The notes beneath the pieces are model-generated. The model was given only the letters and a program-made list of their open reading frames with translations, was not told where the DNA came from and ran no database searches. DNA of 64,000 nucleotides from Corynebacterium terpenotabidum Y-11 (GTDB lineage: Bacteria; Actinomycetota; Actinomycetes; Mycobacteriales; Mycobacteriaceae), in NCBI RefSeq assembly GCF_000418365.1, contig NC_021663.1, positions 496,001 to 560,000 of the forward strand, given 5' to 3'. The translations under genes were made by a program, and so were the position numbers. Shown one piece after another: positions 9,979 through 19,469 of the stretch. Within the stretch, counting starts at the first letter, position 1. Each line of letters starts with the position of its first letter.

Positions 9979-10878
9979 TCACATCCGGACGGTGGTCTCC
10001 ACCGCGCCGAGCCCGTCGATGCTCACGGTCACCACGTCGCCGTCCGCGAGGAAACGGTCGGAACCGGCGCCGACGCCTTCAGGTGTGCCGGTGATGATCA
10101 CGTCGCCGGCCTCCAGGGTGGCGAATTCGGAGATGTAGCGCACCAGGTCCACCGGGGGGAAGACCAGGTCGCCGGTGGAATGCTGCTGCCGTAGCTCCCC
10201 GTTGACGTGCGTACGCAGCACCGCTCCCGCAGCCACCGGATCATACTCGTCCGCGGTGGTCAGCCACGGGCCGAAGGCGGACGATGCATCGAGGTTCTTG
10301 CCCTGCAGCCACTGCTGGGTGCGGTACTGCCAATCCCGCTGGGAGAAGTCGTTTGCCACCGCGTAGCCGGCGATGGCGGCGCGGGCGTCCGCTTCGGAGG
10401 CGCCACCACGGCTGCCGGGGAGGCGGCGTCCGATGACGACGGCCAGCTCGCCCTCGTAGTCCGCCTTCGCGGCAAGGTTCTCCGGGACAGTGACCTCGGC
10501 GAACGGGCTGGTCAGCGCGCTGGAGAATTTCACGAACAGGGTCGGGTAGTCCGGCACCGGGTGACCCATCTCGACGATGTGCTCCCGGTAGTTCAGGCCG
10601 ACGCACAATGCCTTGCCCGGCCGCGGGATCAACGGCAGCAGATCGGTACGGTCCAGCGTGACCTGCGCGCCGTCTCGACGCAGGCTGGTGGCTACGCGGG
10701 TGGCCAGGTCGCCGGAGGACTTCTCCAGCAGTTCGCGGAGATCACAGCGCTCCACGACGCGGGCGGTGAGCGACGGGGAGACCGCCGCTGCGCCTTCCCC
10801 GGAGTCCGGTCCGGCGTCCTCGATGAGGACGGTGGCGACGGTGCCGGCGGCGTCGATCCGGGCTGTGGCAAGTTTCAT
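9979..10878 (-). CDS. Fumarylacetoacetate hydrolase family protein
   Basis: 299 residues, usual family size. The C-terminal FAH domain shows [12 protein letters not shown], the metal-ligand region [34 protein letters not shown] and TGTPEGVG. Members cleave or decarboxylate acylpyruvate-type compounds with a divalent metal; the substrate cannot be read from sequence. ATG 10878 is preceded by AGGAGAAGAAG. It lies between carD and cysS, where mycobacteria and C. glutamicum carry ispD and ispF, and is convergent with carD with 3 bp between the stops. Confidence 0.93.
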   Translation of the reverse strand: MKLATARIDAAGTVATVLIEDAGPDSGEGAAAVSPSLTARVVERCDLRELLEKSSGDLATRVATSLRRDGAQVTLDRTDLLPLIPRPGKALCVGLNYREHIVEMGHPVPDYPTLFVKFSSALTSPFAEVTVPENLAAKADYEGELAVVIGRRLPGSRGGASEADARAAIAGYAVANDFSQRDWQYRTQQWLQGKNLDASSAFGPWLTTADEYDPVAAGAVLRTHVNGELRQQHSTGDLVFPPVDLVRYISEFATLEAGDVIITGTPEGVGAGSDRFLADGDVVTVSIDGLGAVETTVRM

Positions 10879-10904
10879 GGGCTTCTTCTCCTACAATGAC
10901 GGAT

Positions 10905-12326
10905 GTGACTCTGCGCTTCTTCGATACCGCGTCCCGTGAACTCCGTGACTTTGTGCCGCTGCGGGAGGGGCATGCGTCGGTGTACCTGTGTGGTGCGACC
11001 GTGCAGTCCATCCCGCACATCGGTCACGTGCGCTCCGGGGTGGCCTTCGACATCCTGCGCAACTGGCTGTCGGCCAAGGGGCTGGACGTGGCATTCGTCC
11101 GCAATGTTACCGACATTGATGACAAGATCCTGGCCAAGTCCGCCGAGAACGGGCGGCCCTGGTGGGAGTGGGCGGCGACCCATGAACGCGCCTTCACCCG
11201 CGCCTATGACCTGCTCGGCGTCACCCCGCCGTCGATTGAGCCGCGCGCGACCGGACACGTTCCCGAGATGATCACCTACATTCAGCGCATCATCGACAAC
11301 GGGTTGGCCTATGCCTCGGAAGGGTCGGTGTACTGCCGGACCGCCCAGGTGCCGGGCTATGGGTTCCTGTCCCACCAGAAGCTCGATGAACTGGATCAGG
11401 GGGAGGACGCCGCGCCCGGCAAGGAAGACCCGCGCGATTTCGCGATGTGGAAGGCGGCGAAGCCCGGCGAGCCGGGATGGGATACGCCGTGGGGATTCGG
11501 ACGCCCCGGCTGGCACATCGAATGCTCGGCGATGTCCCGGAAGTACCTCGGTGCACAGTTCGACATCCACGCCGGTGGCATGGACCTGCAGTTCCCGCAC
11601 CATGAGAACGAGGCGGCCCAGGCGCATGCCGCGGGAGACGGGTTCGCCAACCTGTGGATGCACAACGGCTGGGTGACGATGTCCGGCGAAAAGATGTCGA
11701 AGTCCCTGGGCAACGTGCTGTCCGTGCCGAATGTGCTGACCCAGGTGCGGCCGATCGAACTGCGCTGGTACCTCGGGTCCGCGCACTACCGGTCGATGCT
11801 GGAGTATTCGGAGAAGGCGCTGCAGGATGCCGCCGCGGGGTTCCGGAAGATCGAGAAGTTCCTCGACCGGTCCGTGGAGCTGCTGGGGGCGGACGCCGTC
11901 GTGGTCGGAACCTGGCTGCCGGAGTTCGAGGCGGCGCTGGACGATGACCTCGGTGTTCCTGCCGCACTCGCGGTCATCCAGGACGCTGTGCGCCCGGGTA
12001 ACGCCGCGCTGGACGCCGGTGACCGGGAGACCGTGGCACGGATCGCCGGTGAGGTCCGCGCGATGATGGGCGTCCTCGGTGTGGACCCCCTGTCGGACAC
12101 CTGGTCGGGAGAGGATTCCCGGGGTCGTGGCCAGGGCATCGGCGCCGGGGCATCCGACGAGGCCCTCGGTGCGCTGGACGTGCTCGTGAAGGCGGAGCTG
12201 GAGCGTCGGGCGACGGCCCGGGCGGAGAAGGACTGGCCGACGGCGGACGCGGTGCGCGACCGGTTGACGGCCGCCGGGATCTCCGTGGCGGACGGCGCCG
12301 ACGGGGCGACCTGGTCGCTGGGGTAG
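10905..12326 (+). CDS. cysS: Cysteinyl-tRNA synthetase
   Basis: 473 residues. It charges tRNA-Cys. Class I signatures are present: [10 protein letters not shown] (HIGH) and [10 protein letters not shown] (KMSKS), plus zinc-binding CGATVQ, HIECSAM and HHENE. The start is taken as GTG 10905 because TACAAT at 10892-10897 is an excellent -10 box placing transcription start at about 10904; ATG 10896 overlaps that box and would add three residues. Divergent from the FAH-family gene, so the promoters overlap the neighbour's start. Confidence 0.97.
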   Translation: MTLRFFDTASRELRDFVPLREGHASVYLCGATVQSIPHIGHVRSGVAFDILRNWLSAKGLDVAFVRNVTDIDDKILAKSAENGRPWWEWAATHERAFTRAYDLLGVTPPSIEPRATGHVPEMITYIQRIIDNGLAYASEGSVYCRTAQVPGYGFLSHQKLDELDQGEDAAPGKEDPRDFAMWKAAKPGEPGWDTPWGFGRPGWHIECSAMSRKYLGAQFDIHAGGMDLQFPHHENEAAQAHAAGDGFANLWMHNGWVTMSGEKMSKSLGNVLSVPNVLTQVRPIELRWYLGSAHYRSMLEYSEKALQDAAAGFRKIEKFLDRSVELLGADAVVVGTWLPEFEAALDDDLGVPAALAVIQDAVRPGNAALDAGDRETVARIAGEVRAMMGVLGVDPLSDTWSGEDSRGRGQGIGAGASDEALGALDVLVKAELERRATARAEKDWPTADAVRDRLTAAGISVADGADGATWSLG

Positions 12327-12333
12327 GCGGGCG

Positions 12334-12756
12334 CTACTGCTGATCGGTCCCGGGATTGATGAGGGAGACTCCGGTGGTCTCGAAGTCCACGGTGTTCCTG
12401 GTCGCGACCGTGAAACCCCGTGCTGCAGCGGTGGCGGCGATGTATCCGTCCGCCATGGCCAACGGCCGGCCGACGTTCCGTGCTGCGACGGCCATCTGCG
12501 CGTAGTGGCGGGCGGCATCGGCGTCGAAGGGGATAATACGACCGGAGAAGAGCACCAGAAGCTGATCGAGTGCCGTGTTGAGGCGGTCTCTGCGCTTCCC
12601 TTCCGGAAGTGCTCCGATGCCGAAGAGTAGCTCCGCCAGGGAGACGCTGGACAGGTAGAGCGTGTCTGCGGCCTGGCGGTTCAGCCAGGTGATGACTGAG
12701 GGGTTAGGTCGTGGCCGCATCGCCTCGGAGACGATGTTGGTGTCGAGGACGATCAC
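12334..12756 (-). CDS. FitB-like PIN-domain toxin
   Basis: 140 residues. PIN ribonuclease fold: VLDTNIVSEAMRP at the N-terminus gives the first Asp, then SLAELLFGIG with the conserved Glu, then MADGYIAATAAARG with the third acidic residue and TRNTVDF. Such toxins cleave RNA. It overlaps its antitoxin gene by 4 bp (ATGA), so translation is coupled. It sits 7 bp behind cysS, convergent. Confidence 0.9.
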   Translation of the reverse strand: MIVLDTNIVSEAMRPRPNPSVITWLNRQAADTLYLSSVSLAELLFGIGALPEGKRRDRLNTALDQLLVLFSGRIIPFDADAARHYAQMAVAARNVGRPLAMADGYIAATAAARGFTVATRNTVDFETTGVSLINPGTDQQ

Positions 12757-13007
12757 GGAAGGTCCATCGGCTCAGCGCTAGACCGGTTGCGGGTGGATTC
12801 CAGAACATCGACGTCCTCATCGGTGAGGTCGAGTTCACGTCCGAGTGCCGCCAGGGCGTCACCGATATGGAGCCTGTTCGAAGGGATGAGGGCATCGCCC
12901 AGGATCTGACGCACCTCTGCTTCTGCGCTGCGGCCGTGGGCCTTGGCCTGCGCGCGAAGGGCGCGGTGGATATCGTCGGGAACATTGCGGACGGTCAGGT
13001 TGGCCAT
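12753..13007 (-). CDS. FitA-like ribbon-helix-helix antitoxin
   Basis: 84 residues from ATG 13007 (MANLTVRNVPDDIHRALR), with GGAGG 8 nt upstream. The N-terminal ribbon-helix-helix binds DNA; the segment RSAEAEVRQIL is typical of FitA/VapB antitoxins paired with PIN toxins. The C-terminal part should wrap the toxin. Start codons at 13013 and 13016 are possible but spaced badly from the ribosome site. The pair is likely autoregulated from the 110-bp gap to the transporter gene. Confidence 0.88.
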   Translation of the reverse strand: MANLTVRNVPDDIHRALRAQAKAHGRSAEAEVRQILGDALIPSNRLHIGDALAALGRELDLTDEDVDVLESTRNRSSAEPMDLP

Positions 13008-13118
13008 GACCATCACCTCCAGGTATGAGTGACTGCATTCTATCGTTCTGCAGTCATCCTGGGAAGGGGCCTCAGATCTGCTGCACCGGGAGGGGCGCTG
13101 AGCAGGAAGTCGGAAACC

Positions 13119-14531
13119 CTACCTTTCCGCCAGTGCCGTGCCCTTGAGTTCCGGCAGGGTGAATGCGGCGCATGCCGCGATCGTGAAGGCCACGCCGAAC
13201 AGGGCGAAGAGGATGCCGGTGCCGCCGAAGACGAGCAGTGGCGGGACGATGAGGGGCGCGATGATCGAGGCGATGCGTCCGAAGCCGGTCGCGGCCCCCG
13301 TACCCGTCGCCCGCAGTGGCGTGGGGTACAACTCCGGGCCGACGGCGTAGAGCGCGCCCCAGGCGCCCAGGTTGAAGAAGGAGAGCAGGCAGCCGGCGGC
13401 GATGATCGACCATTCGGCGTCGGCCAGTCCGTAGAGCCCGGCGGCGCACGCCGAGCCGACGAGGAACGCCGTCAACGTGAGCCGGCGTCCCCACTTCTCG
13501 ATCAGCCACGCCGCACACACGTACCCGGGCAGCTGCGCGATCGTGATGATCAGCGTGAAGGTGAAGGACTTCACCAGTGAGTACCCGTTGGATGCCAGGA
13601 TCGACGGAATCCAGGTGAACGCGCCGTAGTAGCTGAGGTTGATGCAGAACCACACGGTCCAGAACGCGGCTGTGCGTTTCCGCATCGCCGGTGACCAGAT
13701 GCCCGTCACCGGCTCTGAGCCCTCCGTACCGGCACCGACGATGGCGGCGTCCCTCTGCGCCTCGTCGAGAACGTCGAGGCCCCCGTCGGTCGCGGATGCC
13801 GCGGACGCCTGCAGGAACCCTGGACCCGGCTCACTGTTCTCGAAGCGTCGCACGGTGGCCTCGGCCTCCTCGTGGCGCCCCTTCGATTCGAGGAACCGCA
13901 CCGATTCCGGCAACCCCCAGCGCACGACCAGGGCATACAGGGCGGGGATGACGCCCACGGCGAAGGCCCAGCGCCAGCCGTCGTCGCCGCGGGGTACCAG
14001 GACCGTGCCGATGATCGCCGCGGCGATCCAGCCGACCGCCCAGAACGCCTCCAGCAGCACGACCATGCGTCCGCGCACCGCCCGCGGGGAGAACTCGGAA
14101 ACCAGGGTGGACGCCACGGGCAGTTCCGCCCCCAGGCCCAGGCCGATGAGGAACCGCAGAATCAGCAGCATGACCAGGCCCGTGGACAGGGCGGCCGCGC
14201 CGGTCGCGATGCCGTAGACCAGCAGGGTGAGTGCGAAGACGTGGCGTCGGCCGAACCGGTCGGCGAGCAGCCCGCCGAAGGTTGCGCCCAGGGCCATGCC
14301 GATGAACCCGATTGAGGCGATCCACGAGGTCTCGGTCTTCGAGAGGTCCCAGTGGACGGTCAGTGCCGCCATGATGAACCCAATGAGGCCGACGTCCATG
14401 GCGTCCAGGGCCCAGCCGATGCCGGAGCGGGTGAGCAGCGTCGAGTGTTCCTTCGTCACCGGCAGTCGGTCGAGGCGTTCGGTCCGGGACAGGCCGTCCG
14501 TCGAGACAGAAGACGGTGGGGTGGTGTTCAT
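13119..14531 (-). CDS. NiaP-like MFS transporter (niacin family)
   Basis: 470 residues, about 12 membrane helices. Segments [56 protein letters not shown] and [13 protein letters not shown] agree closely with what I remember of NiaP, a niacin/aromatic-acid importer. The central cytoplasmic loop has an extra 50 or so residues (around [18 protein letters not shown]). The start is ATG 14531 (MNTTPPSSV). Divergent from rlmB with 82 bp between. Substrate is inferred from family similarity only. Confidence 0.85.
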   Translation of the reverse strand: MNTTPPSSVSTDGLSRTERLDRLPVTKEHSTLLTRSGIGWALDAMDVGLIGFIMAALTVHWDLSKTETSWIASIGFIGMALGATFGGLLADRFGRRHVFALTLLVYGIATGAAALSTGLVMLLILRFLIGLGLGAELPVASTLVSEFSPRAVRGRMVVLLEAFWAVGWIAAAIIGTVLVPRGDDGWRWAFAVGVIPALYALVVRWGLPESVRFLESKGRHEEAEATVRRFENSEPGPGFLQASAASATDGGLDVLDEAQRDAAIVGAGTEGSEPVTGIWSPAMRKRTAAFWTVWFCINLSYYGAFTWIPSILASNGYSLVKSFTFTLIITIAQLPGYVCAAWLIEKWGRRLTLTAFLVGSACAAGLYGLADAEWSIIAAGCLLSFFNLGAWGALYAVGPELYPTPLRATGTGAATGFGRIASIIAPLIVPPLLVFGGTGILFALFGVAFTIAACAAFTLPELKGTALAER

Positions 14532-14613
14532 GACTGCTGAGGGTACCCTATGGCGTAACTGGCACGAGCGCAGGAATAGAGGTACACCCGGTCGGACCGT
14601 TAGGATGGCCCGC

Positions 14614-15567
14614 ATGGCAGGAAATGACAAGCGCCGCGGAGCGGTGCGCAAGGTCGAACGCAAGGGCGCATCGAAGGGTTCTGGCGGACAGGTACGACGG
14701 GGGCTCAAGGGGAAGAAGGCCACGCCGAAGGCGGAGGACCGCGTCTATCACGCGAAGTACAAGGCGAAGAAGGCTAAGGAGCGCCGCGACTCCGGACGCC
14801 AGGCACGCAAGGATCCGGACACCACCCCGGAGCTCGTGGTGGGACGCAACCCCGTCATCGAGTGCCTCCACGCCAACGTTCCGGCGACGGCGCTGTACGT
14901 CGCCGTCGGGACCGGCAACGACGACCGGTTGTCCGAGGCGGTGCACACCTCCGCCGAGCGCGGCATCCCGGTGCTCGAAGTCAGCCGTGACGAACTGGAC
15001 CGGATGACCGGCAACGGCATGCACCAGGGCATCGGTCTGCAGGTCCCGCCGTACACCTATGCCGCGGTCGATGACCTCATTGAGCGGGCGAAAGATTCCG
15101 GACGCCCCGGTCTGATTGTCGTCCTCGACAACATCACCGACCCCCGTAACCTCGGCGCGGTCATCCGCTCGGCCGCCGCGTTCGGCGGCCACGGTGTGGT
15201 CATCCCCGAGCGTCGGTCGGCCTCGGTCACCGCGGTGACCTGGCGGACCTCGGCCGGGACCGCGGCGCGGTTGCCGGTCGCCCGGGCGACGAACCTGGTG
15301 CGTGCGCTCAAGCAGTTCCAGCAGTCCGGGTACCAGGTCGTCGGTCTGGATGCCGGCGGTCAGCACACCCTCGACACCTACGACGGCACCGATCCGGTGG
15401 TGGTCGTTGTCGGATCCGAGGGCAAGGGGCTGTCCCGTCTGGTGGGGGAGACCTGTGACGACATCCTGTCGATCCCGATGACCTCGACCGTTGAATCGCT
15501 CAATGCCTCGGTGGCCGCCGGTGTGGTGCTCAGCGAGTTCGCCCGGCAGCGGCGGGTGCGGGGCTGA
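14614..15567 (+). CDS. rlmB: 23S rRNA 2'-O-methyltransferase (RlmB/TrmH family)
   Basis: 317 residues. A basic N-terminal tail ([20 protein letters not shown] region) precedes the substrate-binding domain ([13 protein letters not shown]) and a SpoU knot domain with motifs [31 protein letters not shown] and [15 protein letters not shown]. It methylates a 23S rRNA ribose, G2251 in E. coli. The start is ATG 14614: TAGGAT at 14601-14606 lies 7 nt upstream, so probably leaderless; ATG 14605 is in frame but inside that box. Same order cysS-rlmB as in mycobacteria. Confidence 0.95.
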   Translation: MAGNDKRRGAVRKVERKGASKGSGGQVRRGLKGKKATPKAEDRVYHAKYKAKKAKERRDSGRQARKDPDTTPELVVGRNPVIECLHANVPATALYVAVGTGNDDRLSEAVHTSAERGIPVLEVSRDELDRMTGNGMHQGIGLQVPPYTYAAVDDLIERAKDSGRPGLIVVLDNITDPRNLGAVIRSAAAFGGHGVVIPERRSASVTAVTWRTSAGTAARLPVARATNLVRALKQFQQSGYQVVGLDAGGQHTLDTYDGTDPVVVVVGSEGKGLSRLVGETCDDILSIPMTSTVESLNASVAAGVVLSEFARQRRVRG

Positions 15568-15571
15568 TCCG

Positions 15572-16465
15572 TCAGTGATGCCCGCAGTCACCGGGCTCCG
15601 CACCGGTGAACTCCGGGTCGGCGTCTGTGGTGGCCGGATCCCGGGAGGTGTCGCGGGCGACGCGACGTCCCCGCGACCAGCCGATGATGCGGCAGACCAC
15701 GTAGATCCCGAAGCTGATCGAGGTGACGAACGGGCTCACCGGCAGCCCCGGACCCAGCGACAGGACCAGTCCGCCGGCGGCGGAGACCACCGCGAAACCC
15801 GCGGACAGGCCCACGGCGACGACCGGATTCGAGGTCACCTTCACCGCCGCGGCACCCGGGGTGATCAGCAGGGCGAGCAGCAGCAGGGCACCGACGATCT
15901 GCACCCCCTGCGAGGCGACCACCCCGATGACCACCGCGAATACCGCCGCGAGCAGGCGCACCGGTACGCCGGACGCCGCGGCGAGGACCGGATCCACCGT
16001 CGCGAAGAGCAGCGGACGCCACAGCACCCCGACGACGACCACGACGAGCGCGGTGATCACCGCCAGAGCCCCGAGCGATGCTCCGGACACCCCGACGATC
16101 TGCCCGGTGAGCAGGGCGTACGCTTCGGAGGTGCGTCCGGGGTAGAGGTAGATGAACAGCACGGACAGGCCCATGCCGAAGGCGAGGACCACGCCGGTGG
16201 TGGAATCCTGCTCGCGCATGCCGAGCAGGGCCAGCACCAGGGACGCAAGGACCGCGCCCGCCACCGCGCCGACCGTCACGCTGACACCGAGCAGCAGTGC
16301 GGCAGCGGCACCCATCAGCGCCAGCTCGCCGGTGGCGTGGGCGGCGAAGCTCATCTTCCGCATGACGATGAGCGGGGCGACGGCGCCGGAGACGATCCCG
16401 AGCAGCAGCGACGCCCATAGCGCATGCTGGACGAAGTCGACCTGCAGCAGCTCCCAGGTACTCAC
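15572..16465 (-). CDS. znuB: Zinc/manganese ABC transporter permease
   Basis: 297 residues, eight or nine membrane helices, ABC-3 family (MRKMSFAAHATGELALMG and GALLLLALLITPGAAA are typical). It forms the channel of the metal importer with the ATPase and binding protein encoded upstream. Its start overlaps the znuC stop by 4 bp (ATGA). The C-terminal tail is hydrophilic with Cys-Gly-His-His at the very end, possibly metal binding. Convergent with rlmB with 4 bp between. Confidence 0.92.
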   Translation of the reverse strand: MSTWELLQVDFVQHALWASLLLGIVSGAVAPLIVMRKMSFAAHATGELALMGAAAALLLGVSVTVGAVAGAVLASLVLALLGMREQDSTTGVVLAFGMGLSVLFIYLYPGRTSEAYALLTGQIVGVSGASLGALAVITALVVVVVGVLWRPLLFATVDPVLAAASGVPVRLLAAVFAVVIGVVASQGVQIVGALLLLALLITPGAAAVKVTSNPVVAVGLSAGFAVVSAAGGLVLSLGPGLPVSPFVTSISFGIYVVCRIIGWSRGRRVARDTSRDPATTDADPEFTGAEPGDCGHH

Positions 16466-17166
16466 ACGACCACCAGCTTCCCGTTGACTTCGGCGACCTC
16501 GACACGGGTCCCGTACAGGCGGGACAGCACCTCGGTCGTCATGACCTCGGTGACTGTCCCGGTGACGTGGGCGTCCGGTCCGAGGTACAGGACCCGGTCG
16601 GTGACCTCGAGCACCGGGTTGATCGAGTGGGTGACGAAGACGACGGCGGTGCCGTGGTCGCGTCGCCGCCGGTCGAGCAGGTCCACTGCGGCGCGCTGGG
16701 CCCGCAGGTCCAGGCTGAGCAGGGGCTCGTCACAGAGCAGGAGTTCCGGGTCGCCGGCGAGGGCCTGGGCCTGGCGGACGAGCTGCTGCTGGCCACCGGA
16801 CAGGGTGCCGACGCGGCGCTCGGCCAGCCCGGCGGCACCGACCTCGTCGAGAGCCCGGTCCACCAGGGCGCGGGAGGGGCGGCGTCCGGAGAAGACACCG
16901 TGGCCGATCGCCAGGCCGACGAGATCGCGTACCCGCACCGGGAGATCTGGATCGGCCATCCGTTGCTGGGGGATGTAGCCGATCCGGTCAGGCACCGCGA
17001 CGTGGCCGGCGGTGAGCTTCCGGAGGCCGAGCACGGTGCCGAGCAGTGTCGACTTGCCGACCCCGTTGGGGCCCAACACGGTGAGGAACTCGCCGGGTTC
17101 CACGGTGAGGTCGAGGTCGCGCCACAGGGGTTCCACCGCGGCACCGGTGAAGGTCAGGGTGGTCAC
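16462..17166 (-). CDS. znuC: Zinc/manganese ABC transporter ATPase
   Basis: 234 residues. Walker A GPNGVGKST, signature LSGGQQQLVRQA, Walker B LLLCDEPLLSLD and a switch His in FVTHSI are all present. It powers metal import. It overlaps both neighbours by 4 bp (ATGA), so the three genes form one translationally coupled operon in the order znuA-znuC-znuB. Confidence 0.94.
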   Translation of the reverse strand: MTTLTFTGAAVEPLWRDLDLTVEPGEFLTVLGPNGVGKSTLLGTVLGLRKLTAGHVAVPDRIGYIPQQRMADPDLPVRVRDLVGLAIGHGVFSGRRPSRALVDRALDEVGAAGLAERRVGTLSGGQQQLVRQAQALAGDPELLLCDEPLLSLDLRAQRAAVDLLDRRRRDHGTAVVFVTHSINPVLEVTDRVLYLGPDAHVTGTVTEVMTTEVLSRLYGTRVEVAEVNGKLVVV

Positions 17167-18155
17167 GCGGTGGCTTCCTCGGTGGCCTTCTCCAGCGCGG
17201 TGATGACGGCGTCGAGGTAGTCCATGTAGGACTGGTTGTCGTCCGGGGCCTCGGTGACGTTGATGACGGCGTCGCGTTCGTAGAAGCCCTCGTCCTTCGC
17301 GGCGTCGGTGAGCCGGGAGGACACCGGGGTCTGCGACTGGCTGTTCGTGACGAGGATGTCGACGGTGCCGTCGGTGATGAGCTCACGGGCGGTGGCGAGA
17401 TCCGCGGCCGAGGGCTCCGACTCACTGAGGACGGCGTCCGCGAAGCCGTCCGGGGTGACGTCGGTGAGTTTCGTCCCGGTGATGAGATCGAGGGCGACGG
17501 GCTCGGTGAACAGCAGGTTGGCGGCCGGAAGCGCGGTGAGGCGGTCGGTGGCGTCGGCGAGGTCCTCGGCGACGCCGGTGGCGGTCTCCGGGAAGGACCC
17601 GTCGATGCTATGGAGGTGGCTGGCGAGGTTGTCGGCGAACTCCTGCACGACGGTGAGGTTGAACCAGACGTGCGGGTTGGTCGCGTCGGCGTGGTCGGCG
17701 TGGTCGGCGTGGTCGGCGTGGTCCTCGTCGTCGCCATCCTCGTCGCCGTCCTCGTCACCGTGGTCGTGGCCCTCGGCGGTGGGGGCAGCGGTGATGACCT
17801 CGGCGTCCGACGGGGCGTTGTCGGTGATCCAGTTGTCGTAGCCGGCTCCGTTGCCGACGACGATGTCGGCGTCCCGGATGCTCGCGATGTCTTTCGCGGT
17901 GGCCTCGTACTCGTGCGGGTCACCGTCGGTGCCGGAGAGGATCGTGGTGACGGTGAGGCCGGTGCCGTCCCCGTCGTCCTGCGCATCGTCGATGACCTGC
18001 TGGGCGACGGACCCCCAGACGGCGGTGGAGGCCACGATCTTCAGATCGGCGTTGTCGGCGTCCGCGTCATCCGATCCGCCGGAGCAGGCCACAAGGGTGG
18101 ACGCGGCGAGGAGAGCGGAGGCGGCTGCGGCACAGGTGCGACGACGGAATCTCAT
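17163..18155 (-). CDS. znuA: Zinc-binding lipoprotein of ABC importer
   Basis: 330 residues from ATG 18155. Signal peptide with lipobox (STLVACSGG). Cluster A-I solute-binding fold: KIVASTAVWGS, the metal His in DPHEYE, a His/Asp-rich loop with four copies of the tripeptide DHA (about residues 150-165), and NPHVWFN with the second His. The loop is typical of ZnuA and thought to collect zinc. A Zur-like palindrome lies 22 bp upstream of the start. Cysteine-poor apart from the lipobox. Confidence 0.94.
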   Translation of the reverse strand: MRFRRRTCAAAASALLAASTLVACSGGSDDADADNADLKIVASTAVWGSVAQQVIDDAQDDGDGTGLTVTTILSGTDGDPHEYEATAKDIASIRDADIVVGNGAGYDNWITDNAPSDAEVITAAPTAEGHDHGDEDGDEDGDDEDHADHADHADHADATNPHVWFNLTVVQEFADNLASHLHSIDGSFPETATGVAEDLADATDRLTALPAANLLFTEPVALDLITGTKLTDVTPDGFADAVLSESEPSAADLATARELITDGTVDILVTNSQSQTPVSSRLTDAAKDEGFYERDAVINVTEAPDDNQSYMDYLDAVITALEKATEEATA

Positions 18156-18176
18156 GAAGAGCAAACCTAGCCATTG

Positions 18177-18193
18177 TTGACAATCGTTGTCAA
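18177..18193. promoter_or_regulatory. Zur-type operator before znuA
   Basis: The 17 bases form an inverted repeat TTGACA-5 nt-TGTCAA. The 15-bp core matches the actinobacterial Zur pattern TGAAAATGATTTTCA at 12 of 15 positions. Position directly upstream of a zinc importer supports repression by zinc-loaded Zur. Confidence 0.7.
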
Positions 18194-18275
18194 TTGGGCC
18201 GGGGTGGTTCCGGCAGTAGCGTGCGCCGACCATCCCGGTCGTCGCACGGTGGTCCACCGACTACACTGGATCCTT

Positions 18276-19469
18276 GTGAACCGATCAAGCGGCCAGGCCG
18301 GGCAGGGTGGGCACAGCCGCCAGAGCAGACGCGGTACCCTCGCCTCCATCGCGGCGGAACTCGGGGTATCCCGCACGACCGTCTCCAACGCCTACAACCG
18401 TCCCGAGCAGCTCTCCGCGGAGCTGCGGGAACGGATCCTGCGCACGGCCGAGGCGATGGGTTACGCCGGGCCGGACCCGATGGCGCGCTCCCTGCGCACC
18501 CGGCATGCCGGCGCGATCGGCGTACTGCTCACCGACGACATGACCTACGCCTTCGAGGACCAGGCGTCCCTGGAGTTCATGTCCGGCATCTCCGAGGCGT
18601 GCGTCGGGATGGACACGTCCATGCTGCTCATCCCCGCCGGCGCCGAGACCAGTGAGGAGGACCGGCCGGCGACCCTGGTCAACCAGGCCGTGGTCGACGG
18701 ATTCATCGTGTACTCCGTCGCGTCGGACGACCCCTTCCTCGCCTCCGTCGCCGCCCGTGGCGTGCCCACGGTGATCTGCGATCAACCGGCCGACGAGCAC
18801 GGGATCAACTTCGTCGGGATCGATGACGCCGACGCCATCCGTCCCGCCGCGCAGGCGTTGGTGGATGCCGGCCACACCCGCATCGGCATTCTCTGCATCC
18901 GCCTGGACCGGGACCCCAACAATGGCCCGGTCAGTGCCGCGCGCCTGGCCGGTGCGCACCTCCATGTCCAACGCGACCGGGTCACCGGCGCACTCGACGT
19001 CCTGGCGGACGCCGGCATCGACCGGGCCACCGTCCCCATCATCGAACGCCACCTCAACACCCCCGAGACCAGCGCCTCGGCCGCCGCCGAACTCCTCGAG
19101 AACCACCCCGACCTCACCGCGGTGATCTGCACGACGGATTCCATGGCCCTCGCTGTGCTCGACTACGCCGACCGGACCGGCCTCGACGTCCCGGGGGACC
19201 TGTCCGTCACCGGTTTCGACGGGATCCCCCGGGCACTCGACCGTGGCCTGTCGACTGTGGTCCAGCCGAACCGGGAGAAGGGCTTCACCAGCGGTAATGT
19301 GCTGGCTGCCCTGATTCGCCGGCGGGAGGCGGACCTGCGACCCAGTCACCGTCAGACGGACGCGGACACCTCCTGGGCCGAGCCTGAGCACCGGATCCTG
19401 CTGCAGACCCACTGGTACGAGGGAACTACGGTCGCAGCCCCCGCGCACCCCGGGCAGCCGCGATCCTGA
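18276..19469 (+). CDS. ipsA: LacI-family regulator, IpsA orthologue
   Basis: 397 residues. N-terminal helix-turn-helix (TLASIAAELGVSRTTVSNAYN), then a periplasmic-binding-like sensor (AIGVLLTDDM ... VPGDLSVTGFDGIPRA). In C. glutamicum a LacI regulator sits between the zinc ABC genes and otsB (Cg2910, IpsA), which reacts to myo-inositol and activates inositol-phosphate synthase and cell-envelope genes; gene order here is the same. The start is GTG 18276: TACACT at 18262-18267 lies 8 nt upstream, so leaderless. The 3' end overlaps otsB by 44 bp, convergently. Confidence 0.88.
   Translation: MNRSSGQAGQGGHSRQSRRGTLASIAAELGVSRTTVSNAYNRPEQLSAELRERILRTAEAMGYAGPDPMARSLRTRHAGAIGVLLTDDMTYAFEDQASLEFMSGISEACVGMDTSMLLIPAGAETSEEDRPATLVNQAVVDGFIVYSVASDDPFLASVAARGVPTVICDQPADEHGINFVGIDDADAIRPAAQALVDAGHTRIGILCIRLDRDPNNGPVSAARLAGAHLHVQRDRVTGALDVLADAGIDRATVPIIERHLNTPETSASAAAELLENHPDLTAVICTTDSMALAVLDYADRTGLDVPGDLSVTGFDGIPRALDRGLSTVVQPNREKGFTSGNVLAALIRRREADLRPSHRQTDADTSWAEPEHRILLQTHWYEGTTVAAPAHPGQPRS

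Noticed and set aside
10875..12518. Minus-strand open frame opposite cysS
   Set aside because: cysS has both synthetase signatures; the antisense frame has none.
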